NCBI GenBank assembly: GCA_028023455.1
Contig: JAQFVV010006294.1
Span: 2,195,001 to 2,259,000, forward strand
Source of the DNA: Epiperipatus broadwayi
Taxonomy: Eukaryota > Onychophora > Udeonychophora > Euonychophora > Peripatidae
DNA: 64,000 bases
Direction of reading: 5' to 3'
Position numbers and translations under genes: made by a program
The notes under the pieces: model-generated
Told to the model about the DNA's origin: nothing
The model's database searches: none
What the model saw: the letters and a program-made list of their open reading frames with translations, nothing else
In this document: piece by piece, positions 1-11,850 of the stretch
Numbering within the stretch: position 1 is the first letter of the stretch
Layout: each line of letters starts with the position of its first letter

Positions 1-947
1 CAGGGTGGCAATACTGTATAGAGAGTTTTGCTTTGTTTATAAACAAATATGTGCTAGTATAAGAGATAGTGATCATGTGATGCTTAATGGTTTAACACCA
101 ATCCTGCCTAATAGGATAGTGGTGGCTATGGTTGTTAAAGAGCCAAAGACACCAAAATGTATGGATGCTGAACTGAGCTTAGACCCATATGACTATATAA
201 GCTATTGAGCTTAAATTGAAAACATTTTTGTGTTTTTCCAATTTCATTCTCATAGTTTTGTAGTTAAGTAGTGATAAAAGGTGGAGGCTGGAAGGTTGCA
301 TTAGATCCTAAGATCTAGATGCAGTGTTCCCAGATCCAAACCTCCTCACTGATGATGGCCACAAGCCAGAAACTAGTCTGGGGATATTGGATGAGTAGGC
401 ATTAGATAGGGATTTTATGCACAAGCCTTCTGGCATTCATTGATTACTCTGGTTGGTGGCAATACTGTATGGAGAGTTTTGCTTTGTTTATAAACAAATA
501 TGTGCTAGTATAAGAGATAGTGATCATGTGATGCTTAATGGTTTAACACCAATCCTGCCTAATAGGATAGTGGTGGCTATGGTTGTTAAAGAGCCAAAGA
601 CACCAAAATATATGGATGCTGAACTGAGCTTAGACCCATATGACTATATAAGCTATTGAGCTTAGATTGAAAACATTTTTGTGTTTTTCAATTTCATTCT
701 CATAGTTTTGTAGTTAAGTAGAAATAAAAGGTGGAGGCTGGAGGTTGCATTAGATCCTAAGATCTAGGTGCAGTGCTCTCAGATCCAAAGCTCCTCACTG
801 ACGATGGCCACAAGCCAGAAACTAGTCTGGAGATACTGGATGAGTAGGCATTAGATAGGGATTTTATGCACACACGTTCTGGCATTCATTGATTACTCTG
901 GTTGGCACAGGGTGGCAATACTGTATGGAGAGTTTTGCTTTGTTTAT
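1..947 (+). repeat. Tandem ~450-bp dispersed repeat, two units plus a partial third
   Basis: The phrase GTGGCAATACTGTAT recurs at 5, 456 and 912, giving a period of about 451-456 bp, and the units match closely throughout. Each unit ends in CATTGATTACTCTGGTTGG and starts with a TGTATGGAGAGTTTTGC-like block. The third unit breaks off after TTTGTTTATAAA near 947. Short open frames of 67-68 codons recur in each unit (5-208 and 453-659), but they start at GTG or TTG and have no recognisable domain, so I do not treat them as genes. The same family occurs at least five more times in the window. Confidence 0.85.
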
Positions 948-1068
948 AAATTAAATTATGATTACACATACCTGTGATAAATGAAACAATAATTTTGAAT
1001 TTACTATAATTATGTTATATAATAGGGTATTTATTTATATAGTGCTATGTTAATAAATTGTAATTGTA

Positions 1069-1403
1069 AATTAATGATCAGGCTAATGCACATGCGCTTT
1101 ACAGATTTCAAACTATATGTAAATGAATACTCTCATTCTCAAACCCAAGATAAAGTCTTTATGAAAAGATAGAATGAATCCATCTATCTTTTCAACCCAA
1201 ACATTTAAGTATGAGCCAATCTTAAATGTTTGGAGATGATAACGTCATTCATTAAAGCATAATAAAGTAATTTAATGTGACTGCTTAATATCTTCATTCT
1301 ATCTTTTCATAAGGACTGTATCTTGTGTTTGATAATGAGAGTATTCATTTATGTATAGTTTAAAATCTGTAAAGTGCATGTGCATTAGCCTGATCACTAA
1401 TTT
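1069..1403. repeat. Foldback (hairpin) element, ~335 bp
   Basis: The left arm (about 1069-1178) and right arm (about 1293-1403) are imperfect reverse complements. Both contain TGATCAGGCTAATGCAC or its complement at the outer end and AAAAGATAGAATGAA or its complement at the inner end. The loop holds a second small inverted repeat around AAACATTTAAG (1198-1232). There is no coding potential. It resembles a non-autonomous DNA transposon (MITE), but I could not settle the target duplication. Confidence 0.75.
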
Positions 1404-1454
1404 GGAATTATAATTATGTTAGTAACAATATACAAAGGTAACACAGAATAGTAG

Positions 1455-1535
1455 ATTACATAACCTTTCGAAAGCTTTAGATTCTTGAATAAAGAATTTT
1501 AAAGCAACTTTTTAGCCAATTGAGCTACTGTCATC
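1455..1535 (-). repeat. tRNA-like repeat fragment related to the Penelope 3' module
   Basis: Read on the minus strand, it has TAGCTCAATTGGCTAAAAAG (A-box-like), followed by a CTTTAAAATTC...CAAGAATCTAAAG segment. That segment closely parallels the middle part of the tRNA-like modules at 14330-14423, 15432-15522 and 45930-46026. The B-box region is degenerate. It is a decayed fragment and not a functional tRNA. Confidence 0.45.
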
Positions 1536-1892
1536 TTACATATTGTACTTGTTAATTTGTAAAGCAAAACCAAAATTTGGATTAACTTTTGTCAAGTTAA
1601 ATATTTTATTCTTTGTAGAATAAATTATTTTAGTTTTCTAAAATAATATTTTATAAAATGTCAAGGAAAGATAATGTTCATTGGATATTGCAATTTAATT
1701 TTTTGATTTGTTCTTTTACTTGGAAAAAGGAATAGAGGGCCACCAGTAATAGAGTATGGCATATAATAGAGTAATATATTAAACAACCATAAACAAAGTA
1801 AACATTACATTCATAAGAATTGTAATGTTTAGATACAAGTATAATATATGTATTTAGGATACAGTCAGGAATGTATATATTGGAGATCACTT

Positions 1893-1995
1893 ATATTTCT
1901 CACATGTATGTGGTCATGGGTATTGGTTGTATAAGATAAAGTGAATGACTAAACGGAGCTTGGCAATCTGGGTTCAAATCCTCTCTAATCATAAG
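1893..1995 (+). repeat. Fragment of the tRNA-related foldback family
   Basis: It carries TGGAGATCACTTAT, CACATG..GTGGTCATG, GGTTGTATAAGAT and then GGTTCAAATCC. This is the same order of words as in the right arm of the hairpin at 3798-4296 and, reversed, in the copies near 18.0, 18.5 and 44.3 kb. GGTTCAAATCC fits the pol III B-box consensus, which suggests a tRNA-derived origin. It is a fragment only. Confidence 0.5.
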
Positions 1996-1999
1996 CATT

Positions 2000-3770
2000 G
2001 TGTAATATTTACAAAAAAAAAAAAATTAGTTAAGTTAAAAAAATGTATACCATTTTAATAATTTTGTTGAATATAGAAATATAATGTTATTTCTTTTCTA
2101 TTAATATAAAAAAAAATGACAGAACTTGCGATTGATTTGCACTAGAAACGTGTTAATTGTTCTCTTTTTGTACATATATATATATATGTAAGGCAAGTTT
2201 ATATATATATATATAAAGTAAGAATGAAGTCGTAAAATTTTTCTTGCTTAAGTGCATGAATAATACAAATCTGGATCTGTAACTAAGATATATTGTTAAG
2301 AAGAATTTGATAATAAATAAATTTAAGTTACTATAAAGTAACAGAAAAAAAATATATAACATTTTGAATATTTAAATTTAACTGATATGTAAAATAGATA
2401 TAATTATGCTAATTTGCAATATCATGAAATAAATATATATACTGTATTCCCTTTGATGAATTAGTATAATAAAAATAGCAGATTCAAGAGTTGGAATATT
2501 CCTGAATCAACTCCCAACAGGTAAAAAAAGACAGTCATGTTGTGTTGGTGCATAAATGCCATTATAATATTCACATCATAGCATTGAAGGATCCTGTATT
2601 AAGTTACATAGAGAACATTACTATGAACTTTGTATTATCATAATTTAAAATTCAAAAGTTGGTTACTATAAAATTCAGTTTTATTTGACAATGAACTAAA
2701 TAGATGGAAGTTCAATACTTTGCATCATATATTATAATCTCAACTTTATAATATATTGTATATCTGGCTAATCATTTTACTTATATACTAAATTATGGTT
2801 TTATTTTGAAAATAATGATTTGATGATTGTGTAGTAAAATTATAGCAATATTGACTATAATTACAGGTAATAAATGAATGTGTCATTGTTATTGTTCATA
2901 CTAGATGAAATATAGTGAATATGAAGGAAATGATCAAATTAAAGTAGAATGAAATAGAACAAAAAGAAAGGCGTGTTAAAGAGATCATTATCAAACAAAA
3001 AATAATATTTGCTAAAAAGAAAAGAGAAAACAAACATTAGAAATATAAAAATGATAAAAATGAAAATGGTAAAAAAAATTAGTCATCTAGTAAGGTAAAA
3101 AACGCAAGGATTAATTAAAGTGGTAAGAAGAAATTAAAAATATAACTATAATAATGAATATGAAATTGCAAAACTGCAAGATCAGAGACAAAAGTTCTTA
3201 TAAGTTTTATGTTATAAAATATTCAACATGTAACGTTAACTAGATAAATAAACAAAGAACTATTCCAACCACATATTCATAAATGAATCAGCTCAACTGC
3301 AAAACAATTACAGACAAGTGATAAAGAAGTTGAACTGGATTAATTTATTGATATGTGGATAAGATAATTACTTGAATATTTTTTCAATTAGTGCTAGGTA
3401 TTGAATATTTTTTATATATGTTAGATTATCAGATGAATGAATGTTTAAAAAGTATTAAAAGGAATAATTGTTATTTTGTCATTTTAATTTTAATTTAGGT
3501 TGTTTAATTTCAAGTTTTAATAATATCTCAATTAATTTAAATTTTATACTAGTTTATGACTGTGTAATCATACACTATCTTTATATATTTAAGTCAGGTC
3601 AGATTAAAATGAAACCATTTACTTCTGCTTGCTGTTAAACCATTTACTTCTGCTTGCTGTTAAGTAATTGTAAACAAATGGCATTGTAATTGAATTAGAT
3701 TACTTTATCAATATGTGGATGGGATAGTTATTTATACATATAAAATATTTTAAATACATGTATGTTGTCT
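2000..3770. other. AT-rich stretch without a recognisable gene
   Basis: It contains short TA microsatellites (around 2174-2215) and A-rich runs. A perfect 25-bp tandem duplication lies at 3612-3661 (unit AAACCATTTACTTCTGCTTG plus five bases, present twice). I see no coding signal on either strand. Confidence 0.6.
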
Positions 3771-3797
3771 ATACTAAACTTAATGTAATTATAAGAG

Positions 3798-4296
3798 ACT
3801 TGAACTCAGACTTTAAACTCTCCACAACTATTCAAGCCATCTTATACAACTGATACACATGACCACACATACATGTAAAAATGATAAATGATTTTCAAGA
3901 TACATATTTCATGCTGAACCAGCACTCTTCAGTTAGTCCACATAGCCATCTCTTGCACATATATACAATAACTGTTCAGTTTATATTAAGATAGCAAATC
4001 TTCAAACTTTAATGGACAAGCTTCATTTGGATGACTGAATAATTGGAGAGTGGAGAAGATTGAGGCTTCTCCATTAAAGTTTGAAGATTTGCTATCTTAA
4101 TATAAACTTAGCAGTGATTATATATATGTGTGAGAGAGATGGTAATCTAGACCAACTGATGAGTACTGTTTCAGCATGAAATATGTATATTGGAGATCAT
4201 TTATCTTTTTCACATTATGTAGTCATGTGTATTAGTTGTATAAGATGGATTGGGTTGCTATGGGAAGTTTGAAAGTCTGAATTCAATTTCCTTATA
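3798..4296. repeat. Foldback element with a 39-bp perfect inner stem
   Basis: Bases 3978-4016 and 4070-4108 are exact reverse complements over 39 bp, with a 53-bp loop. The pairing continues outward, less perfectly, to about 3798 and 4296: CATATTTCATGCTGAACCAG against TTTCAGCATGAAATATG, and GCCATCTTATACAACTGATA against its near-complement. The outer parts match the tRNA-related repeat at 18.0-18.8 and 44.3-44.8 kb, so this copy is an inverted pair of that family. It lies directly upstream of the LINE at 4371 and may be part of its insertion context. Confidence 0.8.
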
Positions 4297-4370
4297 ATAT
4301 GACCAAGATGAAACTATCTTTTGTTTTGTTTTTGGAAAAATAGAAAAAATGATTGAAGGCCTTAGAAATA

Positions 4371-5797
4371 ATGGGCTTAGACAATGCTGTAGTTGCTCTA
4401 GACTCCATGATGGACAACTCATTCATAATTACTGAAGGAGGCAGATGTGACCCAAACCAACAAAATTATAAATGATAAATTCAATCAGTCGATTCCTGCC
4501 CTTCTGATGAAATCCTTCCAGCCATATAAGCATCAGAATGAACTGATCTTATCTACAACATACAACAGAATTAGCCTTTTCAAATTCCCAGTGGCAACAC
4601 TACTTGAACTGTTCAAATCACAAGACTTTTGTAAATCGGTATACAAAATACTATTCCACCCAAATGACCAATATTTGGTTGTTCAGTTTACCAATACTAT
4701 ATAGCAAAGGAGGCCTTTAGAAACCTGTATAAAACCCTTGGAAGTAGATATCTTGTCACCGTCAATCTTGATCGCCTGACATACCTAAATGGAACTGCTT
4801 GGAATTGTGGCATAAACTTTGGAATGACCAACTTGCAAAAGTTACTTGCTCCATATGGAAAGATAGTCTCATTTGGCTATAAACCAATAGATGATGATGA
4901 ACCTCAAATGCTCTCATACATAGCGGAATTCAAAATCATGCTGGGGAAAGGTATTTCTCCTCTAGTGATCCCGAGTCTTGTGAAGGCTATGAAGTCCCCA
5001 TCATTATTAACATTAGAGGAATAGCCCCACAATGCTTTCATTGTCTATAAAGTGGACACCTTATGAGAGAATGTCCAGCTCGAAAATGTGTACACTGTGA
5101 GATGACATGGGAAAAATACCACAAATTCACCAACAAAAGAATGATATCAGCTGAGACATCACTGAAGCTGGAACAAATGTCAAAAATCCATCCACACATG
5201 GAATCAAGCTCATCTCAACCAAAAGCAGTTGCTTCAGGGTATCATCCATTATCCCTTGGTCTTTCAAGACACCTTAGAATGCAGATCAGTCATCCATCCT
5301 CAAATGATGAAGAAGACATGTCGGAGGGAATGGGAATTGGGGATGAAGTCACAATGGCCACAGATTGCAGGATCAATTTGCCTCATCAGGATGCCCCTTT
5401 TCAGTGAAAGAGGAAATACAAATCCAGGAGGGGTGGATCATCCTCAACTGCATCTACATCTTGTAAAGAGGTTGCCGTTGTAAGGGACCTTGTTGATTTA
5501 GAAAAACAGAGACCAACTATCTCTACTCCCAAAGAGAAGAAAACTAGATTTTCCCCGAACCTCGTGGATCTTCCTAATGATGTAGTACAAGATAAATCTG
5601 TCAGCAGTATAATGAAGCTGCCCCAACATCGAAGTGAGAATTATGAGCAGATTATTATTACTAAACAATTTGAGAGTAACTTTACCCAGTCAAGTGCCTT
5701 AGGATGTTCTCTACTGGAGTCTGGATCAAAAAAGACCGATCAAGGCAACCCAGACCAAGTGGAAAGGACTCAGCAACATAATCCAATATCAAGTTGA
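4371..5797 (+). pseudogene. LINE ORF1 relic: nucleic-acid-binding protein with CCHC zinc knuckle
   Basis: This would be the gag-like first ORF of a non-LTR retrotransposon, whose product binds element RNA in the RNP. The ATG at 4371 opens an M-G-L-D-N-A-V-V reading that runs into a second ATG at 4410. The protein then continues through fragments 4447-4704, 4824-5024 and 5063-5407 and a further piece 5564-5797, with frame changes and stops between them. A CX2CX4HX4C zinc knuckle lies at 5033-5074 (C-F-H-C ... G-H ... C) but has a TAA inside it; K-C-V-H-C follows. The last piece ends at TGA 5795-5797, two bases before the ORF2 ATG at 5800, a spacing that suggests termination-reinitiation. The copy is dead: there is at least one frameshift near 4465 and another near 4980, plus stops at 4702 and inside the knuckle. 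Confidence 0.75.
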
Positions 5798-5799
5798 TA

Positions 5800-8793
5800 A
5801 TGTTCAACATAATTTCTGTGAACATCAGGGGCCTGAATTCTTATGATAGAGCTTATGCCCTGTCACATTGGTTTAGGCGCCAGGCACCAGATATTTTGTG
5901 TTTGTGTGAGACAAAATTGCACCATAACTCTGATGCAAGAATTATCCAATTAATGCAGTCATTGGGTCATTTTCATTATTCATTTTCTGATACTGCTGCA
6001 GGAGGAATAGCAATAATGATTAACAATAAGTCACCAATTACCTTTTTTAAAATTTCTATATATAAACACAAATAGCCTGATTACAGTGATACAGTATAGA
6101 GGTTGGACATTCAACCTTGTGAACCTATATTTATCCAAAAACTCGGTTGTTTTCAGCGTTATTCACTCAATAAACATAGCGCTGAGAAACAGACCATTCC
6201 CAACCATAATCATTGGTGATTTCAACCATAATTATGAAACATTTCAAGCAAAATTTGTCAACAGCTTCAACCAGCCCCTAGTAAGTGGCAGAGATTTGTT
6301 CCCAGAAGGTGCTTTTTCATTTTACACAAGATATATATGGACACTCATAGACCTGGTGTACATGTCACCATCCTTACTTCCAGTGATTGAGGCTCATCTA
6401 TAGCCAGTGGCCTTTTCTGACCACTTCTCATTAGAGGACAAAATAGAACCAGTGTTTATACAGCAACCTATAATTAACTTACCACGTACAATTCAAATGC
6501 TAACCACATCAAATGCCACAACCTCCAACGCTCCAAATTTAAAAAGTATGGTTGACATTTACAAGCTTACTTAGTGAACTAATAAGCTGCTGTACCAAAA
6601 AAACAAGGGGTCCACTCCACCTGATTGGTGAACTGGATAGAATTGCCAATGAATTGGAGACCTTGCCTTATGAAAGTCAAAACATTCATGGTATCATTGA
6701 TCTCAAGAATAGATATAGAGTCAAACAAAAAGCCATTGCAGAATACCTCTCAATAAAGAGGGCTAGGCAATATCTAAATGATCAGCATTCCTGGACAAGG
6801 GGCTACCTTAAATGGGCCCTTGGATCTGGCAGAAACTCCAGAGCCCAAAATCAATTGAGATAAATGAAAGAAAATATATAGGTGAACCTATGGTGCTCAG
6901 GATCAGGAACTATTATGAGAGAAAGCTTCAACCATTAGGTATAACAGGAACCCGCAGAAATTTTAAGAAGACAGACAAGGAGCCACATAGAATCACCAAA
7001 GCCAGAATATTGGCAAAACTTAAAGCACTCCCTGATGGAACACATCCTGGGCTGCATGGAATCCCAAAATTCCTGCTGTTACACCTAAGATCATTTACCA
7101 TCCTAATCATTAAAAGGATGGTGGACATCCTGGCAGAGAACAGTTGGGACATTCAAGAGTTCTATCCCATTGCTATGGTGCCTTTGCTTAAAAAATCAGA
7201 GGGCCCTAGTGACTTTGAAAATCTCAGGCCAATCTCAATGAGCCCTCTTTTCATAAAGATCATTGAGGGTCTGATAAAAGATGACATCCAGAAGAACATC
7301 ATCAGTAAACTGTCTGCCTGACAGTTTGCAAAAAAGGGTAGCTCCACAGCAGATGCCATCAGCAGATATTGCCTCATTGTCGATCATGTTCGCAGGGAAA
7401 AAATGTTCCGGCCAATTGCAGTTCAATTAGACTTTGCTGTTGCCTTTGACTGCATCAGGATCGATGTGCTCCTTAGTGTACTGGAAGAGCTCCAAGTGCC
7501 CAAGGCATATCTCCAAATGATTGAGAACCTTCCACAAAATAGAGAAGTGTTTCTCTCATTGGATGGTCGAGTTGCTCCAGGATTTCAGCCAAGTGTTTCC
7601 ATCCCACAGGGCTTGCCACTAAATGCACTCCTCTTTGCAGCCTATATAAACCCATTGCTGTTGCACATTGAGGCAACATTCTCGGGTGTTGCCATACCTT
7701 TGCTGAGAAAGAGCATTTATCAAGTTTCCTACATGGATGATGTGGTGGTGTTTCCTTCATCTCAGGATGAGTTTGCTGGGCTAGAGGATATCTTGGATCA
7801 CTTTGCTAGTGAATTTGGTTTAAGAGTCAATGAGGCCAAGTCGGCTGTGTGGTCAATCAAATCAGGAAAGCAAATCCTGGGTAGATTCAGAGCAACTCCT
7901 CAAAAGTTAAAAAAAGTTGTAAATTCAGTCACCTCGCTATCAAAGGTCTGATTGTCATTGCTGGGAAAGATCACCCTTTTCAATGCCATAGTATTGCCAA
8001 AAATCACATATTTTCTGGCTGGATTTTCCCCTACAAGGGCATTCATTTGCAAGATGGAAACTCAATGCAGAAGACTATGTTGGGGCAGAAAAACCCCAGT
8101 CATAAGTCTCAGTCTTCTCCAAAAACCAAAGGCTCATAATGGGCTTGGACTACATTCAATCTCCATATTCCTATTTCAAAGGACATATAATATACTAGTA
8201 AAATTATTTAGCCAAAACCCGTGTATGGAAAGCCTCTTGCCATTAGTGAAGGTAGAACCAATGGATCATCCTCCACCCAAACAAACAAGCATTTGGCTGC
8301 AACAACAAGTGTCAATGATTGTAGGGAAAACTAATATATCAGTCACTATGTTTGGCTTCAAGCTTTATTGGGAAGCATTTAGTATGACACAAAACAATGA
8401 GCTCTCCCAACATGCACCTTGCTGTGTTACAGGTGGAGATATAGAATAGATCCAATTTGCCTGATGTGTAATAAAAATGAAGAGACAATGAGCCATATCC
8501 TAGATCAATGTGAAATATGGAATAATCTTCGTTTTTGTGCCCTTAAAAGATTCAGGGAAGCCGACATTACAGGTACAAATATCGCGAAGGCTGTAAAGAG
8601 TAGCCTTTATTGTAAAATTAGACTGGCCACCTTTGTAAATTTTGCTATATGGATAGTGAGAAATAAGAGAGTCTTTGACAATGGATTGAATAATAATCCA
8701 GGCCTCAAGTTACTTGGTGAGGCCAAAAAATACGATTGGAAAGTATGCCAGCATTGGTTAGCCAGTCAGACATGGAACCAACTGGAGATCTGA
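5800..8793 (+). pseudogene. LINE ORF2 relic: AP-endonuclease, reverse transcriptase and C-terminal zinc finger
   Basis: This would be the replication protein of a non-LTR retrotransposon, which nicks target DNA and primes reverse transcription there. From the ATG at 5800 the endonuclease domain shows S-V-N-I-R-G-L-N, then C-L-C-E-T-K-L, I-I-G-D-F-N near 6215 and F-S-D-H near 6418. The reverse transcriptase follows, with N-L-R-P-I-S-M (about 7220), L-D-F-A-V-A-F-D (about 7430, motif A), I-P-Q-G-L-P-L-N (about 7600, motif B) and Y-M-D-D-V-V-V-F (about 7730, motif C, both Asp kept). The C-terminus has C-X2-C-X7-H-X4-C (C-L-M-C ... H-I-L-D-Q-C, about 8459-8512). Frame breaks occur between 6075 and 6086, between 6403 and 6552, near 6830 and near 8430. 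In-frame stops are at 6401, 7319 (TGA, likely a former CGA Arg) and 7949. An I/Jockey-like or L1/Tx1-like clade is possible; I cannot choose. Confidence 0.85.
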
Positions 8794-9133
8794 AGATCAA
8801 AACACTTACAAAACACTTAGGTACTTATAGAACTGTCATGGCAAAATTAAAAAACTGGACATAATGACTCCTATGGAGAGTCTAAAAGTTGTCATATATA
8901 ATCCAGCCCTTTCCATTGTTAAAACTCTGAATTTGGTGGTCAACAAATTGACCCAAATAATTCCTAAGTAGCTTATATTTATGTAATTTTTTTATTTTTT
9001 ACCATTAGTTTTCTTATTTATTGTTTTTATTGTAGAGCCACTGTACATTGTAAGCATGTAACCTATAATAAAAAGGGGTAAAATGATATCCATATGTATT
9101 GTCTTAGTGTGAATAAAGTTGTTATTTGAAACT
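8794..9133 (+). repeat. 3' untranslated tail of the LINE
   Basis: AT-rich sequence after the ORF2 stop. It ends near GTGAATAAAGTTGTTATTTG (about 9109-9128), which carries an AATAAA polyadenylation-like signal. No long A tail is visible, so the 3' boundary is approximate. I found no clear target-site duplication by eye. Confidence 0.5.
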
Positions 9134-10500
9134 AAAGTAAAACAGTGTATAAATAAAAATAATTCCAAATAATAGAATTAGTAAAGTATTTAAAAACAAA
9201 AAGACAAAAATAGGCAATAAAAGTAGAGCTGGATTTCCAATAAATCATTGCTAAGAAGTTAATATCTATTTGATGGGAAAACCTATATAAAAATAATGAA
9301 TAGTTTTTAGAGCATTATTGTGATTAATGTACTGCATCATTAATAGGGTGTTTTTTAAAAAAAAAAAAAAAAAACAATCTGAGCTTTAGTGAAAAAATGT
9401 GTTTATTCTAACTTCCACTTAGTTATTTTATTATCATTTATTCTGAATACTTATTCCAATAATAGGAATAGTGAAGAAAGTGAAAAAAATTTCAACCATA
9501 TTATCTGCATAAAACTGTTGTGTTTTTGTACATCACTTTGATACTCTAATCTTACATTAGGCCAGAAAAATATAATGGCGCTCTGATTGTGATGTTGACA
9601 GTTTCATAAGTATGAAGAAGTGGATTAAACTTATTATAACATCATATGCTGTCCTAATTTATTAACAGTTTAAAATAAGACCATCAATTTATCATCCAAT
9701 TTTTGGACTCTTGAAGTATTCTGCCTATCATCCTTAGTTTCATGGTGGAGTGGTCTAGAACATTAATCTCAACACATGATTCAATTGAGTATCCATTTAA
9801 AATGCTGTTCCATCTTAACATCATTGATATTTAATGTTTAAAATCAAGTTGAATAAAGATTTCTAATTGTACAAATATTGATGGTATTACTGCAAAGATT
9901 ATTATTCTTCGATAATGTTAAATTAGTGTTAATTCTTTAGGTCATATTAATAAAATTCTGCAGAATGGCCTGTCATTTTTGTTCATTTTTAAAATTTCCA
10001 AAAGGTCACATTCATTATTGGTGCAATACAGTCTACCCATTTTGCTGAGATCACTTTCTTATCTCACACCTTTTTTTAACATTATACACTTTTAATTTCT
10101 TTCCCCTTCTTGTTTTTTAATTCATTGATTTAAATATATAGAGTATCAAATCACAGAACATTCTTATTCCAATACGTTACTAAGAATATCACTTGTATAT
10201 TTTTGTTAATCACTTTTTCCAATGCAGTTGAATAAAAATTTAAATTCTCTTACAATTTCAACTAACCAGAGATCTTCATCTGAGTTTCTGCCAACACTTA
10301 ACAACTTTTAAAAGTTGGAGGGAGCTCCGATGAAAACTTCTGGTCACTTGAAGCTGTAAATGAATATAAAGGAATACATTTTTAAATTATTATTTGATTG
10401 CATTGTAAAAAGTGATTAATGAAAATGTATAAATAAAATTATATTATACACTTTTCTAATAAATAAGATTCTTATAACATGATTGAGATTTTATATCTGC
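9134..10500. other. AT-rich stretch, no gene seen
   Basis: There are poly(A) and poly(T) runs (for example about 9355-9374). A small imperfect hairpin lies at 10264-10349 (ACCAGAGATCTTCATC against GATGAAAACTTCTGGT). No coding signal was recognised. Confidence 0.5.
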
Positions 10501-10519
10501 TGGGAGAAAGTATTCATTC

Positions 10520-10870
10520 ATTTATTTTTCTTTCTGCCTAGATATTCTCAAACTTCTTTACCAGCAATGCCACTCTTCAACTTTCACATCCATATAAAGT
10601 CATGAGAAAAACCATAGTGTAAATAATTTTTATTTTCCACTTCAAAGATATATTCCTTTACTTTAAAATCTTTTCTAGGATTTTCATTGCAATTTAAATT
10701 CCCATTAATAACCTGATACCAGTAACTTCTATGTCTTCACTGCCAATTATATATTCATCTGTTTCCCTATCATTACCATCTTTTCCATCTTCAAATTTAA
10801 TTACAATCTCATCTTTTCACTTTTTCTTTCAAGGTATCCAAAAATTGCTTCGATTCTATTAAAAATATTT
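10520..10870 (-). pseudogene. LINE ORF2 C-terminal relic
   Basis: Translating the minus strand gives R-N-I-S-L-K-W-K-I-K-I-I followed by M-V-F-L-M-T-L-Y-G-C-E-S. This resembles the post-RT segment of many LINE ORF2 proteins (typical form: ...K-S-M-V-F-x-V-x-L-Y-G-C-E-S-W). An upstream segment reads D-I-E-V-T-G-I-R-L-L. Several stops and frame changes interrupt it. Only the tail part is present. The match rests on one short motif, so it is tentative. Confidence 0.4.
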
Positions 10871-11334
10871 ACAAAAAAATAACACGTTTCATAATGCACA
10901 TTTCACAATGATTTAATTACTATATGACAGTTTTGATTGACTAGCAATTTTTTTTTTTTTTTTTGATATTTGAAATATTTTTTATCAACTTTTTCAAACT
11001 TTTTGTTTTTAAAGGTAAAACACACATTTTTTTAAAATTGTTTGTAATCACTAGATTATACACCTATTATATTTCTCTCAGCATGTGATAAAGGTTTTAA
11101 AAATTAGGCATTACATGTCTTTTTCTACATACACTTATACAACTAGTTTTTTTTAAAAAAAACAGTTATCACTAATTATTATTTATTTAAGTTGTAGTAA
11201 GACAGGAAATGATTCAAGAAAATCATAGTTTTTATAGTTTAAAATATATCATTCTTTTTTTCCCAGCAGCAGTGTTGGTCTCTTTATTAAATGACTGGTA
11301 GACAGATAGATAGATTTATAAACCTTCAGTAGAA

Positions 11335-11850
11335 TAAAATTTACACAGAGGTTAAACTCTCCATACAGTAGCATCACCACTGCAAGCCAGAGTAATCAAT
11401 AGATGCAAGATTTGTATAAAAATTTCCTACCTAGAGCCTTTATCCCCAGACTAGTTTCTAGCTTGTGGCATTCATCAGTGGAAAGTCTTGAATTTGAGAG
11501 CACTGCACCTAGATCTTAGGATCTAATGAAACCCTCCAGCAGTTGCCTTTTACCTTATTAGCTAATTATAAAACTTTGAGTCCAAAATGAAAACACAATA
11601 ATGTTTTCAATTAAAGCTCATTAGCTCAGATCCAAAGCTCTTCACTGGTGAAAGCCACAAGCTAGAAACTAGTCTGGTGATATTGGATGAGCAGGCAATA
11701 AATAGGAAATTTATGCACAAACCTTCTTGCATCCATTGGTTATTCTGGTTTGCACTGATGGTGCTACTGTATGGAGAGTTTAGCCACTGTGTAAACAGCT
11801 TGTGTAAGCATAAGAAATGGTGATTATGTAATGTTTAATGGTTTCGAATA
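11335..11850. repeat. Inverted pair of the ~450-bp dispersed repeat
   Basis: The left half (from AAACTCTCCATACAGTAGCA at 11354) is in reverse orientation relative to 1-947. From about 11625 the sequence turns to forward orientation (CCACAAGCTAGAAACTAGTC, GTATGGAGAGTTTAGCC). The two halves therefore form a degenerate hairpin. Confidence 0.75.

Noticed and set aside
5-659. Two near-identical 67-68 codon open frames
   Set aside because: They lie in a dispersed tandem repeat, start at GTG or TTG, and have no domain. Their similarity comes from the repeat.
1-947. CRISPR-like array
   Set aside because: Units are long, contiguous and similar throughout; there are no short repeats with unique spacers, and the window is clearly eukaryotic.
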